Assembly: GCA_016201645.1 (NCBI GenBank)
Contig: JACQCL010000207.1
Location: forward strand, 1-6,748
DNA: 6,748 nt
Reading direction: 5' to 3'
DNA from: Candidatus Rokuibacteriota bacterium
GTDB taxonomy: Bacteria > Methylomirabilota > Methylomirabilia > Rokubacteriales > CSP1-6
In this document: piece by piece, positions 1 through 6,299 of the stretch
Layout: each line of letters starts with the position of its first letter
How positions within the stretch are numbered: position 1 is the stretch's first letter
The notes under the pieces: model-generated
What the model was told of the DNA's origin: nothing
Databases searched by the model: none
What the model saw: the letters and a program-made list of their open reading frames with translations, nothing else
Program-made: the position numbers and the translations under genes

Positions 1-819
1 AAGGAAGACCACCCGGAGAATCTGCGTTGCCGACACCCTGGCGACGCCCGATGTCCCGATGGCCGAGATCTGGTCCGGCGGGACGGCTCTCAGGATGTCC
101 ACGCCGCCCGAGAGGAGCTCGGCGATCTGGGTGGCCGTTTCCGGGATGACCCGGAAGACGATGGTCTTAATCGCGGGCGCCCCCTTCCAGTACTGCTCGT
201 TGGCCTCGAGGACTGATTGCTCCCCCTTCCGCCACTCGACGAACTTGTAGGGGCCGGTCCCCACGGGGTTCCGGGCGAAGTGGGCGTCCCCCTTCTCCTT
301 GATGTACTTCGGCGGGACCATCCCGAAATTGCCGAAAGTCAGGATCTCCTGGATCAGCGGATAGGGTTTCTGCGTGACGATCCTCACCGTGTAGTCGTTC
401 ACGATGTCCACGGACTTGACCCACGTGAAGTTCCCGCGGATCGGGGATTTCTGCTCGGGGTTCAGCACCCGGTCGAAGGAAAACTTCACGCTCTCCGCGG
501 TGAACGGCTCGCCGTTATGAAACTTGACCCCTCTCCGGAGTTTCAGCTCCCAGGTGGTGGGATTCACGCTCTTGATGGCCTCGGCCAGGTGGGAAATCGG
601 CTGCCAGGTCCTGGTGTCCCGGGCAAGGAGCGTGTCGAAAATATGCTGGTGGATGATAATCCCCACGCGCTCGGTGTGCATGTGGGGATCCATGGTGGAG
701 GTATCTGTCCCCAGGGCCACGACGACCCGGCCCTTCGGCGCTGCTGAGACCGGCCCCGCAGCCAGCCCGACCAGCGCGAGAACCGCGATCAAAGCAAGCA
801 GGGCGCGTTTGGCGTTCAT
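1..819 (-). CDS. Peptide-type ABC transporter substrate-binding protein (SBP family 5), C-terminus cut by window edge
   Basis: 273 residues are visible; the gene continues past the left edge. It starts ATG at 819 with a strong Shine-Dalgarno (AGGAGG) about 6 nt upstream, inside the short gap after the dipeptidase gene. Residues 1-26 form a Sec signal peptide: Lys-Arg at 4-5, a hydrophobic core at 7-21, and a V-S-A cleavage site after A26. There is no lipobox cysteine, so the mature protein is probably free in the periplasm. The mature part carries family-5 hallmarks: the TSTMDPHMHT start region, the WELKLRRGVKFHNGEPFTAE block (about 90-109) and the NPVGTGPYKFVEW block (about 184-196). Known members (DppA, OppA, NikA) deliver di- or oligopeptides, or other ligands, to a membrane permease. 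The neighbouring dipeptidase favours peptides; the ligand is inferred. Family members are usually about 500-550 residues, so roughly half is missing. Confidence 0.93.
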   Translation of the reverse strand, partial: MNAKRALLALIAVLALVGLAAGPVSAAPKGRVVVALGTDTSTMDPHMHTERVGIIIHQHIFDTLLARDTRTWQPISHLAEAIKSVNPTTWELKLRRGVKFHNGEPFTAESVKFSFDRVLNPEQKSPIRGNFTWVKSVDIVNDYTVRIVTQKPYPLIQEILTFGNFGMVPPKYIKEKGDAHFARNPVGTGPYKFVEWRKGEQSVLEANEQYWKGAPAIKTIVFRVIPETATQIAELLSGGVDILRAVPPDQISAIGTSGVARVSATQILRVVFL

Positions 820-846
820 TGGTCCCTCCTTCGTCAAGGCCCATGC

Positions 847-2193
847 CTACACGGCGGCGATTTCGAAGAAGCCCGCCGCGGTGCTCCGAATCCCGTTCAT
901 GAATCCCTCAATCGTGATGCTCTCGTTGGGAGCGTGGTTCGCCTCGTCGTGGGGCGCGTACGGGACCCAGACGCTGGGAAGGCCCAGGACCTGGGTAAAC
1001 AGGTAATCAGGGATGGTCCCCCCCAGGTTCGGGAACAGGATGGGCCGCCGCCCCCACGCCTGCTTCACGGCCCGCACCACCGCCCGGCCGAGCGGATGAT
1101 CCATCGGGGTCCGCGACGGAGGGACCGCCCCCAGGCGCTTGACCTCAATGTCGCCGAACCCGCGCCGCTTGAGGTGAAGACGGATCTTGTCCTCGATCTC
1201 GTCGGGGTCTTGGTCCATGACGAGGCGGGCGTCGAGCTTCGCGCGCGCCATATGGGGAATGATCGTCTTCGAGCCGGGCCCCTGGTACCCGGCGGTCAGG
1301 CCCGCGATGTTAAGGTTCGGCTGGATGAGGAGCCGCCGGTAGTAGCCGCCGGCGTCGGCGGCCGTTGCGGGCGGACAGCCGAGATCCTCCCGAACGCTCT
1401 TGGCGGCAAACGGGATAGCCTGGAGGGCCCGTCGGTCGGCGCGCGACGGCTTCCTCACGCGATCGTAAAAGCCACCAACGGCCACCTTGCCGCGATCCGT
1501 CCACAGAGAGGCCAGCGCGCGAGCGAGGTGCGCGGCCGGCGCCGGCGCTACGCCGCCGTAGTTCCCGGAGTGGAGATCCCGTTTGGCGCCGCGGGCAGTC
1601 AGCTCCAGATACAAGAGCCCCCGGCAACCAAAGAACACGATAGGACCCGACGCGTGCATGGGGCCGTCGGAAGCATAGACCATGTCGGCGGCAAGCAGCT
1701 CCCGGTTCGCGCCGACAAATCCCGGGAGATTCCGGCTGGAAATCTCTTCCTCCCCCTCGAAGCACAGTTTGACGTTGACGGGAAGCCGGCCCCGGGTCTG
1801 CAAGACAGCCTCGACGGCCTTCAGGTGGGCGAACATCTGCCCCTTGTTGTCTCCAGCGCCTCTGGCGTAGATCCGACCGTTCCTGAGCGACGGCTCGAAC
1901 GGGGGAGTCTTCCACTCCTCCAAGGGCTCGGGCGGCTGGACGTCGTAATGCCCGTAAATCAACACGGTCCGGGCGGCCCCGGGCGCCAGCACCTGGCCAA
2001 AGACCACCGGATACCCCGCTGTCGGGATCAACCGCGCATCCACCCCCGCCTCGCTCATAAAGCGGAGCACGAGTTCGGCACATTCGGTCACGCCGACGTT
2101 TTGGGCCGAGATGGAGGGCTGGCGCAGGAGGGTCAGAAGCTCGGCGATGAAGCGGCCCCGATTCGCCTCGACATACTGGAACACGTCCTTCAT
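847..2193 (-). CDS. M20 family metallopeptidase (dipeptidase-like)
   Basis: 448 residues, normal for M20 dipeptidases (about 450-470), with no signal peptide, so probably cytoplasmic. The di-zinc site looks complete by motif: H82 and D84 in YGHYDVQPPEP, bridging D115 in RGAGDNKGQ, general base E149 and metal ligand E150 in FEGEEEISS, D176 in YASDGP, and C-terminal H420 in NHAPNE. H208 in DLHSGNYGG sits in the lid/dimerisation region and matches the substrate-contacting histidine of carnosinase-type enzymes. GGTIP (391-395) is a typical substrate-binding loop. It probably hydrolyses dipeptides or related amide bonds; the exact substrate cannot be read from sequence. The start is the first possible ATG: a TAG lies in frame 6 nt upstream. 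No clear Shine-Dalgarno is visible. The stop lies 27 bp before the binding-protein gene, which suggests co-transcription for peptide uptake and breakdown. Confidence 0.93.
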   Translation of the reverse strand: MKDVFQYVEANRGRFIAELLTLLRQPSISAQNVGVTECAELVLRFMSEAGVDARLIPTAGYPVVFGQVLAPGAARTVLIYGHYDVQPPEPLEEWKTPPFEPSLRNGRIYARGAGDNKGQMFAHLKAVEAVLQTRGRLPVNVKLCFEGEEEISSRNLPGFVGANRELLAADMVYASDGPMHASGPIVFFGCRGLLYLELTARGAKRDLHSGNYGGVAPAPAAHLARALASLWTDRGKVAVGGFYDRVRKPSRADRRALQAIPFAAKSVREDLGCPPATAADAGGYYRRLLIQPNLNIAGLTAGYQGPGSKTIIPHMARAKLDARLVMDQDPDEIEDKIRLHLKRRGFGDIEVKRLGAVPPSRTPMDHPLGRAVVRAVKQAWGRRPILFPNLGGTIPDYLFTQVLGLPSVWVPYAPHDEANHAPNESITIEGFMNGIRSTAAGFFEIAAV

Positions 2194-2239
2194 GGACGGC
2201 TATCTTACAACCCCCTCGGCCCTCATGGTAGTCTGTGGC
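2194..2239. promoter_or_regulatory. Divergent intergenic gap, probably holding both promoters
   Basis: Only 46 bp separate the start codons of the divergent dipeptidase and PPOX genes, so promoters for both must lie here or inside the opposite gene. A weak -10-like TATCTT (2201-2206, plus) overlaps TAAGAT on the minus strand (2202-2207). I see no convincing -35 for either. TAAGAT would put a minus-strand start site within a few bases of the dipeptidase ATG, which would suit a leaderless or very short-leader mRNA and the missing Shine-Dalgarno. The assignment is tentative. Confidence 0.3.
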
Positions 2240-2626
2240 ATGGACCCCGCCCACGACGCTCTGCTCAAGAGCGCCAAGCGAATCTACGTGACAACCTGGG
2301 GCCCGTCAGGCAAATCCGGGACGGTCCCCGTTTGGTTCATGGCCAAAGACGGACGCCTGTACTTCACGACGCTCAGGGAAAGCCTCAAGGCGCGTCGGAT
2401 TCGAGCCACTGGCCGGGTGCGCGTCCACCTCGGCTCCCCAGACGGGCCGGGCTTCGCGGGGCGAGCCGCCGAGGTCAGCGACCGCCCCGACCTCGAACAC
2501 GAGATCCTCCAGACGTATTGCCGAAAGTACCCGATCCTCGTGCCGCTCTTCATGGGTCGCCGGATCCGCCGACGGCTCCAGCGCAAAGAGAGCGTGGTGA
2601 TCCAGATCACGCCCGAGGGGTCGTGA
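2240..2626 (+). CDS. PPOX-class (pyridoxamine 5'-phosphate oxidase fold) oxidoreductase, putative F420-dependent
   Basis: 128 residues from ATG 2240, matching the usual 125-145 of single-domain split-barrel proteins of the Rv2061-like PPOX class. The pattern is typical: a short N-terminal helix (DALLKSAKRIYVTTW), a strand plus loop ending in GTVPVWF (27-33), then DGRLYFTT (37-44), a basic helix ESLKARRIRATGRVRV (47-62) that in relatives contacts the cofactor phosphate, a GRAAEV strand (74-79), and a closing VVIQITP strand (119-125). Relatives bind F420, FMN or heme. The basic helix and the LLM-class partner favour F420, but this is inference. An in-frame ATG also exists at 2225; 2240 is preferred because homologues begin just before the first helix, and neither start has a clear Shine-Dalgarno. 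The end overlaps the next gene by 4 bp (GTGA), so the two are probably translationally coupled. Confidence 0.85.
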   Translation: MDPAHDALLKSAKRIYVTTWGPSGKSGTVPVWFMAKDGRLYFTTLRESLKARRIRATGRVRVHLGSPDGPGFAGRAAEVSDRPDLEHEILQTYCRKYPILVPLFMGRRIRRRLQRKESVVIQITPEGS

Positions 2627-3558
2627 CCACGCGGATCCCCCTCGGTATCGCGATCCCCCAGACCTTCCTCGGGGGATCCGTGGACACGCGACGGATTCGC
2701 GACTTCCTCACGCGGACCGAGAGCCTAGGGTTCGAGAGCGCCTGGGTCCTCGAGCAGGTCCTGGGCACGATCCCGAGTCTCGAACCCGTCGAGCTCCTCA
2801 CCTACGCCGCGGCGATCACCGAGCGCATGCGCCTGGGCGCAGCAGTGCTCCTGGCGGCCCTGCGCAGCCCGGTCCACCTCGCCAAGAGCCTCGCGACGCT
2901 CGACCACCTGAGCCGCGGCCGATTGATCGTGGGGGTCGGGCTCGGCGGAAACACACGCGTCTATCCCGCCTACGGAATTTCGGCGGACCGCCGCGCCGCG
3001 CGCTTCGCCGAGGCCATCCGGCTCATGCAGCGCCTCTGGACGGAGCCCCGCGTCACGTTTGCCGGACAGTTCTGGCGGCTCGAGAACGCCGCCATGGAGC
3101 CCAAGCCGTTGCAGAAGCCGCACCCGCCGATCTGGTTCGGCGGCCATCACCCCGCAGCACTGAAGCGCGCCATCGAGCTGGGGAGCGGCTTCATCGGCGC
3201 GGGCTCGGTCTCCACCGCCCAGTTCCTCGACGAGGTTCGAACACTCGGGGCACTCCTGGAAGAGGCCCGGCGCGACCCCTCGACCTTCAAGGTGGGAAAG
3301 CGCGTGTACGTCGCCGTCGGGAAGGACCGGTCGCAGACGGCGAAGCGACTCGCCGAATGGTTCGGCGCCTTCTACGGAAAGCCCGAGCTGGCCGAGCAGG
3401 TGGCGGTCTGGGGAACGCCCCAGGAGTGCCTCGACCGGCTCGCCGCGATCGTGACCGGCGGCGCCGAGTTCCTCATCCTCAACCCCGTCTTCGACGAAAT
3501 GGAGCAACTGGAACAGCTCGCGTCGGAGATCGCGCCGGGGCTCTACAGGACGGGCTAG
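2623..3558 (+). CDS. LLM-class (luciferase-like) flavin/F420-dependent oxidoreductase
   Basis: 311 residues, starting GTG at 2623 inside the stop of the preceding gene. No ATG occurs in frame before residue 69, which would lose the first strands, and a GAGG lies about 4 nt upstream. The bacterial luciferase TIM-barrel pattern is clear: first strand PLGIAIPQTF (6-15), ESLGFESAWVLEQV (33-46), the family signature running from SPVHLAK (82-88) through LDHLSRGRLIVGVGLGGN (93-110), RFAEAIRLMQRLWT (127-140), and PPIWFGG (168-174). Members use reduced FMN or F420 to oxidise or reduce small organics. The length and signature resemble F420-dependent members, but the cofactor is not provable from sequence alone. 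With the coupled PPOX-fold gene it probably forms a redox pair of unknown substrate. Its TAG shares a CTAG palindrome with the stop of the convergent CBS gene, leaving no room for a separate terminator. Confidence 0.92.
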   Translation: MTTRIPLGIAIPQTFLGGSVDTRRIRDFLTRTESLGFESAWVLEQVLGTIPSLEPVELLTYAAAITERMRLGAAVLLAALRSPVHLAKSLATLDHLSRGRLIVGVGLGGNTRVYPAYGISADRRAARFAEAIRLMQRLWTEPRVTFAGQFWRLENAAMEPKPLQKPHPPIWFGGHHPAALKRAIELGSGFIGAGSVSTAQFLDEVRTLGALLEEARRDPSTFKVGKRVYVAVGKDRSQTAKRLAEWFGAFYGKPELAEQVAVWGTPQECLDRLAAIVTGGAEFLILNPVFDEMEQLEQLASEIAPGLYRTG

Positions 3559-4007
3559 CTCGGCATGCGGGCGATGTCCGGCGGCACCTGGTAGAGGTAC
3601 TCGTGCAGGTAGCGGATCTCCTCACCCTTGTCCTGGATCTCGACCCGCATCAGATCGCGGATCGAGATCATGGAAAGGATGCGGCCTTCGCTCACGACGA
3701 GCAGGTGGCGGATGTTGGCCTGATCCATCTTACGCATCGCCGACTGGTAGTCCTCATCGGCGTCGGCGACGACGAGATCGGTGGTCATGACGTCTCCGAC
3801 CGGTGTCCGGGCAGGGTCGAGCCCGGCGTTTACCACGCGACGCACGACGTCGCGCTCCGAGAACACCCCCGCCAGCTTGTCGCCGTCGAGCACCGTGACG
3901 ATCCCGACGTTGTGGGTGGCCATCACGCGCACCGCCTCGGCCACCGTGGCGTGACGCTGAACGGTGAAGAGAAATCCATAGCGCATGATATCGCGAATTT
4001 TCTTCAT
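3555..4007 (-). CDS. Two-CBS-domain protein
   Basis: 150 residues, almost entirely a tandem CBS (Bateman) module: domain 1 at about 4-61 and domain 2 at about 70-122. Each domain ends in the usual ligand-binding pattern, GVFSERDVVRRV with S50 and D53, and SMISIRDLM with S115 and D118. In relatives these Ser/Thr and Asp residues hold the ribose and phosphates of AMP, ATP or other adenine nucleotides. The C-terminal helix (EEIRYLHEYLYQ, about 129-140) is typical of stand-alone bacterial CBS proteins. There is no enzymatic domain, so it is probably a soluble energy or nucleotide sensor acting on an unknown partner. The start ATG 4007 has a good purine-rich Shine-Dalgarno (GGGAGGGAG). It lies 95 bp downstream of mqnA on the same strand; co-transcription is possible. 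Its stop overlaps the stop of the convergent LLM gene. Confidence 0.92.
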   Translation of the reverse strand: MKKIRDIMRYGFLFTVQRHATVAEAVRVMATHNVGIVTVLDGDKLAGVFSERDVVRRVVNAGLDPARTPVGDVMTTDLVVADADEDYQSAMRKMDQANIRHLLVVSEGRILSMISIRDLMRVEIQDKGEEIRYLHEYLYQVPPDIARMPS

Positions 4008-4102
4008 CGCTCTCCCTCCCGCCGAGCCCGCGCACGCTAGGGATTCGACCCAGGGGCATCAGTGCCTTCCCGGGCGGTTGGACTCAAGGGTGTGGGGGGA
4101 CT

Positions 4103-4849
4103 CTAGGACAGGCTGGGGCGCCTGTCAAGGAGCTTCTTGAATTCCCCGATCGCTTCGTCCTCTTTCGGCCCGAAGCGATAGATGAAATTTCTTAGATAGC
4201 TCACCGTTTGAGCCTCGTCGAGCCCTGTATCACGCCGCCTCGCCGCGATCTCAGGAAGCGAGGCCATCGCCCGGTCCAGCGCCGTGTCCAGCGCTCGCTC
4301 CAATTGGACGCCGACCTCCTCCGGCAGCCTCCGCGTGATCGCCCAGATCGCGAACACGCACGGCAGCCCGGTCCACGCCGTCCACTCGGCCCCGAGGTCG
4401 GTGCAGCAGTCGAACCCGGTGCCCCGGGCCCGGGCCCGGAGCGCCTGGTCCCCGATGAGCAGGATGCCGTCAATCCCGTCCGCGATCTTCCCCCAGCGGA
4501 CCCCCGTGATGCCGTACCGGAGCTCGAGGAGAAGCCGAAGGATCTGGGCCGAAGTGGACGTCTCCTCCGTCACACCGATCAGCGCGCCGGCCAGCGCCGG
4601 AAGCGGCCGCTTGCTGAACACCAGGACGGAGCGCGAGGCTCCTGGCGTGGCAATCCCGAGACGCAGCCGGCGAACGGACTCCCCGAGGACAATCAGATCG
4701 GCGAGGGGAACGGGACCCGCGTCGAGCCGCCCTTCCGCGATAGCGGAACCGAGCTCGCGGGGCGACAATGAAACGGTCTCGACCCCTTCGAGGTGGGCAA
4801 AGAACGGCTCACAGTTGAGGTAGGGAATACGGCCGACCCGCAGTCTCAC
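4103..4849 (-). CDS. mqnA: MqnA-like menaquinone biosynthesis protein (chorismate dehydratase family)
   Basis: 248 residues, slightly short for MqnA (about 260-290). MqnA makes 3-[(1-carboxyvinyl)oxy]benzoate from chorismate, the first step of the futalosine route to menaquinone, using a periplasmic-binding-protein-like fold in the cytosol. Family features seen: N-terminal RVGRIPYLNCEP (4-15), ELGSAIAEGRLDAGPVPLAD (32-51), SRSVLVFSKRPLPAL (72-86), LLIGDQALRA (130-139), DLGAEWTAWTGLPCVFAIWA (151-170), and a C-terminal SYLRNFIYRFG block (217-227). The usual Ser-Ser/Glu-type segment after 'D.GP' reads VPLAD here, so it is a divergent member. MqnD, or another protein of the MqnA/MqnD superfamily, is the alternative, and no other mqn gene is in view. 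It starts GTG at 4847-4849: an in-frame TAG lies upstream with no ATG between, and the ribosome binding site is weak. Confidence 0.78.
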   Translation of the reverse strand: MRLRVGRIPYLNCEPFFAHLEGVETVSLSPRELGSAIAEGRLDAGPVPLADLIVLGESVRRLRLGIATPGASRSVLVFSKRPLPALAGALIGVTEETSTSAQILRLLLELRYGITGVRWGKIADGIDGILLIGDQALRARARGTGFDCCTDLGAEWTAWTGLPCVFAIWAITRRLPEEVGVQLERALDTALDRAMASLPEIAARRRDTGLDEAQTVSYLRNFIYRFGPKEDEAIGEFKKLLDRRPSLS

Positions 4850-4896
4850 GCGCGGCGTCTTGATCGCTTTCGCAGGTGGAGTTAATGGCGGGACCT

Positions 4897-4926
4897 ATTT
4901 TGGCCCGAGTCGGGGCCTCTAGGCAA
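4897..4926 (-). promoter_or_regulatory. mqnA: Candidate mqnA promoter with a palindrome in the spacer
   Basis: On the minus strand TTGCCT (4921-4926) and CAAAAT (4897-4902) form a -35/-10-like pair with an 18-nt spacer, 48 nt or more upstream of the mqnA GTG. Each box matches the sigma70 consensus at 4 of 6 positions. The spacer contains the perfect palindrome CCCGAGTCGGG (4904-4914), placed where a repressor could block polymerase. Weak evidence: the boxes are only partial and the palindrome is GC-rich. Confidence 0.25.
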
Positions 4927-4948
4927 GAGCTTACGGACAGAACGGGGA

Positions 4949-4961
4949 CGTCAGGGTGACG
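4949..4961 (-). terminator. Short stem-loop just after the PilZ stop
   Basis: CGTCA-GGG-TGACG is a perfect 5-bp stem with a 3-nt loop, 6 nt beyond the PilZ stop codon. No U-run follows on the minus strand, so it is not a standard intrinsic terminator. It may stabilise the 3' end of the PilZ mRNA or be chance. Confidence 0.2.
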
Positions 4962-4967
4962 CTTTGA

Positions 4968-5723
4968 CTAACGGGATGTTCGCGACCTGTCGCCGCGGCT
5001 CCTTGTCACATTGGAGCCCTCGGTCTTGGCCGGGCGGCTTGATCTGGTCCCCGTCGAACTGGAGGAAGCCTTGGGCCCAAGCTGCTCTAAGAACTTCCGC
5101 CATTGTGGCGACAGGACGCCGTTGGAGGGAAGGCTAAGACCATCGAGTCCCGCCTTGCCAAGGAGTTCCTGCAATCTGGTCTCCTCGGCCCGGACGTCGC
5201 TGGGGGGAACGGACCGCTCCTCCGGCTCTGCACGCTGCAGCTCCTCGACGGCGTCGGGTTTCCCGGGCTCGGCCCCTTTAGGCGCTGCGGCTCCTTCCGC
5301 TGGTCGGGTGTCATCGAGAAAGCCGGGCGGCATGGAAGACTGGGGAGAAGCGTGCCGCTCGGAACCGTTCGAGCCGGACTGGTCCAACAACACCTGGGAT
5401 TCCCGGGGGACGAAAGAGTCCAAGAGATCCTTCAGACCACGGTGCGCCTGATCTCTCAGATTGAAGAACGACAGGATCACGCCATCGGAGTCGGTTTCTA
5501 TCACGCGTGCCGGGAGAGCAAGAGGGGGATTTCCACTAGGCGAGGCAATTCGCAGCTGAACGACGGTCATCAGCGGGAGGCGGACCGAATTTCCCTCCAG
5601 GGTAACCTTTGCCCCGGAAGGGCTCAGGTCAGTAGTTTTTCCAGACCAGTGACCTCGCGGACTTTCCACGGTGACATCGAAGGCGTGGGGCACCGCAGGG
5701 CGTCGTTGCTGGTCTCGCTCCAT
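4968..5723 (-). CDS. PilZ-domain protein with long disordered C-terminal tail
   Basis: 251 residues. The N-terminal 105 or so form a PilZ beta-barrel: RR at 7-8, DLSPSG at 32-37 (the D/N-x-S-x-x-G motif), AKVTLEG (38-44), a middle strand VVQLRIA (54-60), and GVILSFFNL (81-89) before the closing helix. PilZ domains bind cyclic di-GMP and regulate motility, polysaccharide export or transcription. Here the arginine motif is incomplete: R8 is followed by P-A-V-P, so the second Arg of RxxxR is missing and c-di-GMP binding is uncertain. Residues 110-251 are rich in Pro, Ser, Glu and Arg and look disordered, apart from two likely helices (about 177-190 and 205-215). There is no signal peptide or membrane segment. 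The ATG at 5723 has a clear Shine-Dalgarno (AGGGAGGT, 4 nt spacing). It precedes mqnA on the same strand by 118 bp. Confidence 0.85.
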   Translation of the reverse strand: MERDQQRRPAVPHAFDVTVESPRGHWSGKTTDLSPSGAKVTLEGNSVRLPLMTVVQLRIASPSGNPPLALPARVIETDSDGVILSFFNLRDQAHRGLKDLLDSFVPRESQVLLDQSGSNGSERHASPQSSMPPGFLDDTRPAEGAAAPKGAEPGKPDAVEELQRAEPEERSVPPSDVRAEETRLQELLGKAGLDGLSLPSNGVLSPQWRKFLEQLGPKASSSSTGTRSSRPAKTEGSNVTRSRGDRSRTSR

Positions 5724-5762
5724 GATGACCTCCCTTTACCTGGCCCCTATAGACCAGCAACG

Positions 5763-5791
5763 GTTATGCCATCGGACGTGCCTCAACCCAA
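5763..5791 (-). promoter_or_regulatory. Candidate promoter of the PilZ gene
   Basis: Minus-strand TTGGGT (5786-5791) and CATAAC (5763-5768) are separated by 17 nt and would start transcription about 30 nt upstream of the PilZ ATG. The -35 keeps TTG and the -10 matches at 4 of 6 positions. Plausible by spacing and position only. Confidence 0.3.
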
Positions 5792-5919
5792 GTCCTCGAA
5801 AGCACGGGCAATTCGTCCCGCCGCAACAAAGACCGGCGAGGAGAAGATGGCGAAAAATGGCATGAGCAGACAAATTGCGTCATTCGTGCACAGGCGGCAC
5901 GACCACGTGAGACCAAGCC

Positions 5920-5938
5920 CAGAAGCTAACGGCTTCTG
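5920..5938 (-). terminator. Hairpin downstream of the small Arg-rich gene
   Basis: CAGAAGC-TAACG-GCTTCTG is a perfect 7-bp stem with a 5-nt loop, about 30 nt beyond the stop of the 78-residue gene in its direction of transcription. The bases after it on the minus strand (GGCTTGGTCTC) are not a clean U-run, so termination here would be weak or factor-assisted. The rest of 5724-5966 shows no gene. Confidence 0.35.
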
Positions 5939-5966
5939 CCGCAACACCCAGTGGACGTTTCTTCTC

Positions 5967-6203
5967 TTACTCTTCAGTTCGGATGATCACGACCGACCGA
6001 TACCAGAGATCCTGCTCAATCTCCCGGCGTTGCCGACGCTCACCCCGACGCCGCTCAGGCTCGTGGGGCTGAACTTTCTGCCGGCGCTCTCCCCGCCGTC
6101 GGTCCAAGAGAACCTGAGTTTTGTTATCCCCGGCGAAGTTCCGCCTCAAATAGTCGCAGAGGCTAGGTTGATCCCGCCTCACAATGAGCAGGTATCCAGG
6201 CAC
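5967..6203 (-). CDS. Small basic protein with twin RRRGERRQ motifs, function unknown
   Basis: 78 residues from GTG 6203. An N-terminal hydrophobic strand (YLLIVRR, 4-10) leads into a helix (SLCDYLRRNF, 14-23) and a strand QVLLD (30-34). Then come two copies of RRRGERRQ (35-42 and 51-58) separated by KVQPHEPE, and a final strand SVVIIRTEE (70-78). The alternation of strand, helix and strand suggests a small alpha/beta fold with a very basic insertion. I recognise the general pattern from Rokubacteria/NC10-type genomes, where such small proteins are annotated hypothetical; no function is known to me. GTG 6203 is chosen because AGAGGA lies 6 nt upstream. A longer version from TTG 6254 would add 17 residues but lacks a ribosome binding site. 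Nucleic-acid binding through the arginines is plausible inference only. It lies about 240 bp upstream of the PilZ gene on the same strand. Confidence 0.75.
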   Translation of the reverse strand: MPGYLLIVRRDQPSLCDYLRRNFAGDNKTQVLLDRRRGERRQKVQPHEPERRRGERRQRREIEQDLWYRSVVIIRTEE

Positions 6204-6299
6204 TTCGGGTCCTCTTGGGCATAGCCTGGACAGGAAATCCCCGGGGAGCTCCAAGGTCTGATGGGAGGGAGAAACGGAACTTGCCGGGAGAGATCAAGA

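Noticed and set aside
934..2622. Very long open plus-strand frame running ahead of the LLM gene and antisense to the dipeptidase
   Set aside because: Its sequence is low-complexity Arg/Pro/Gly-rich, typical of the antisense of GC-rich genes; the dipeptidase on the other strand has full catalytic motifs. Only the part from 2623 is real.
4027..4060. tRNA T-arm-like GGGTCGAATCCC on the minus strand between mqnA and the CBS gene
   Set aside because: The loop is one base short of a T-loop and no acceptor, D or anticodon arm can be found around it.
5103..6224. Plus-strand frame of 373 codons across the PilZ gene and the gap after it
   Set aside because: It is antisense to PilZ and the small Arg-rich gene, has no domain pattern and no good ribosome binding site.
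6239..6252. Overlapping 8-bp palindromes CCCCGGGG and GGAGCTCC
   Set aside because: Short GC-rich palindromes are expected by chance here, and they have no clear placement relative to a promoter.
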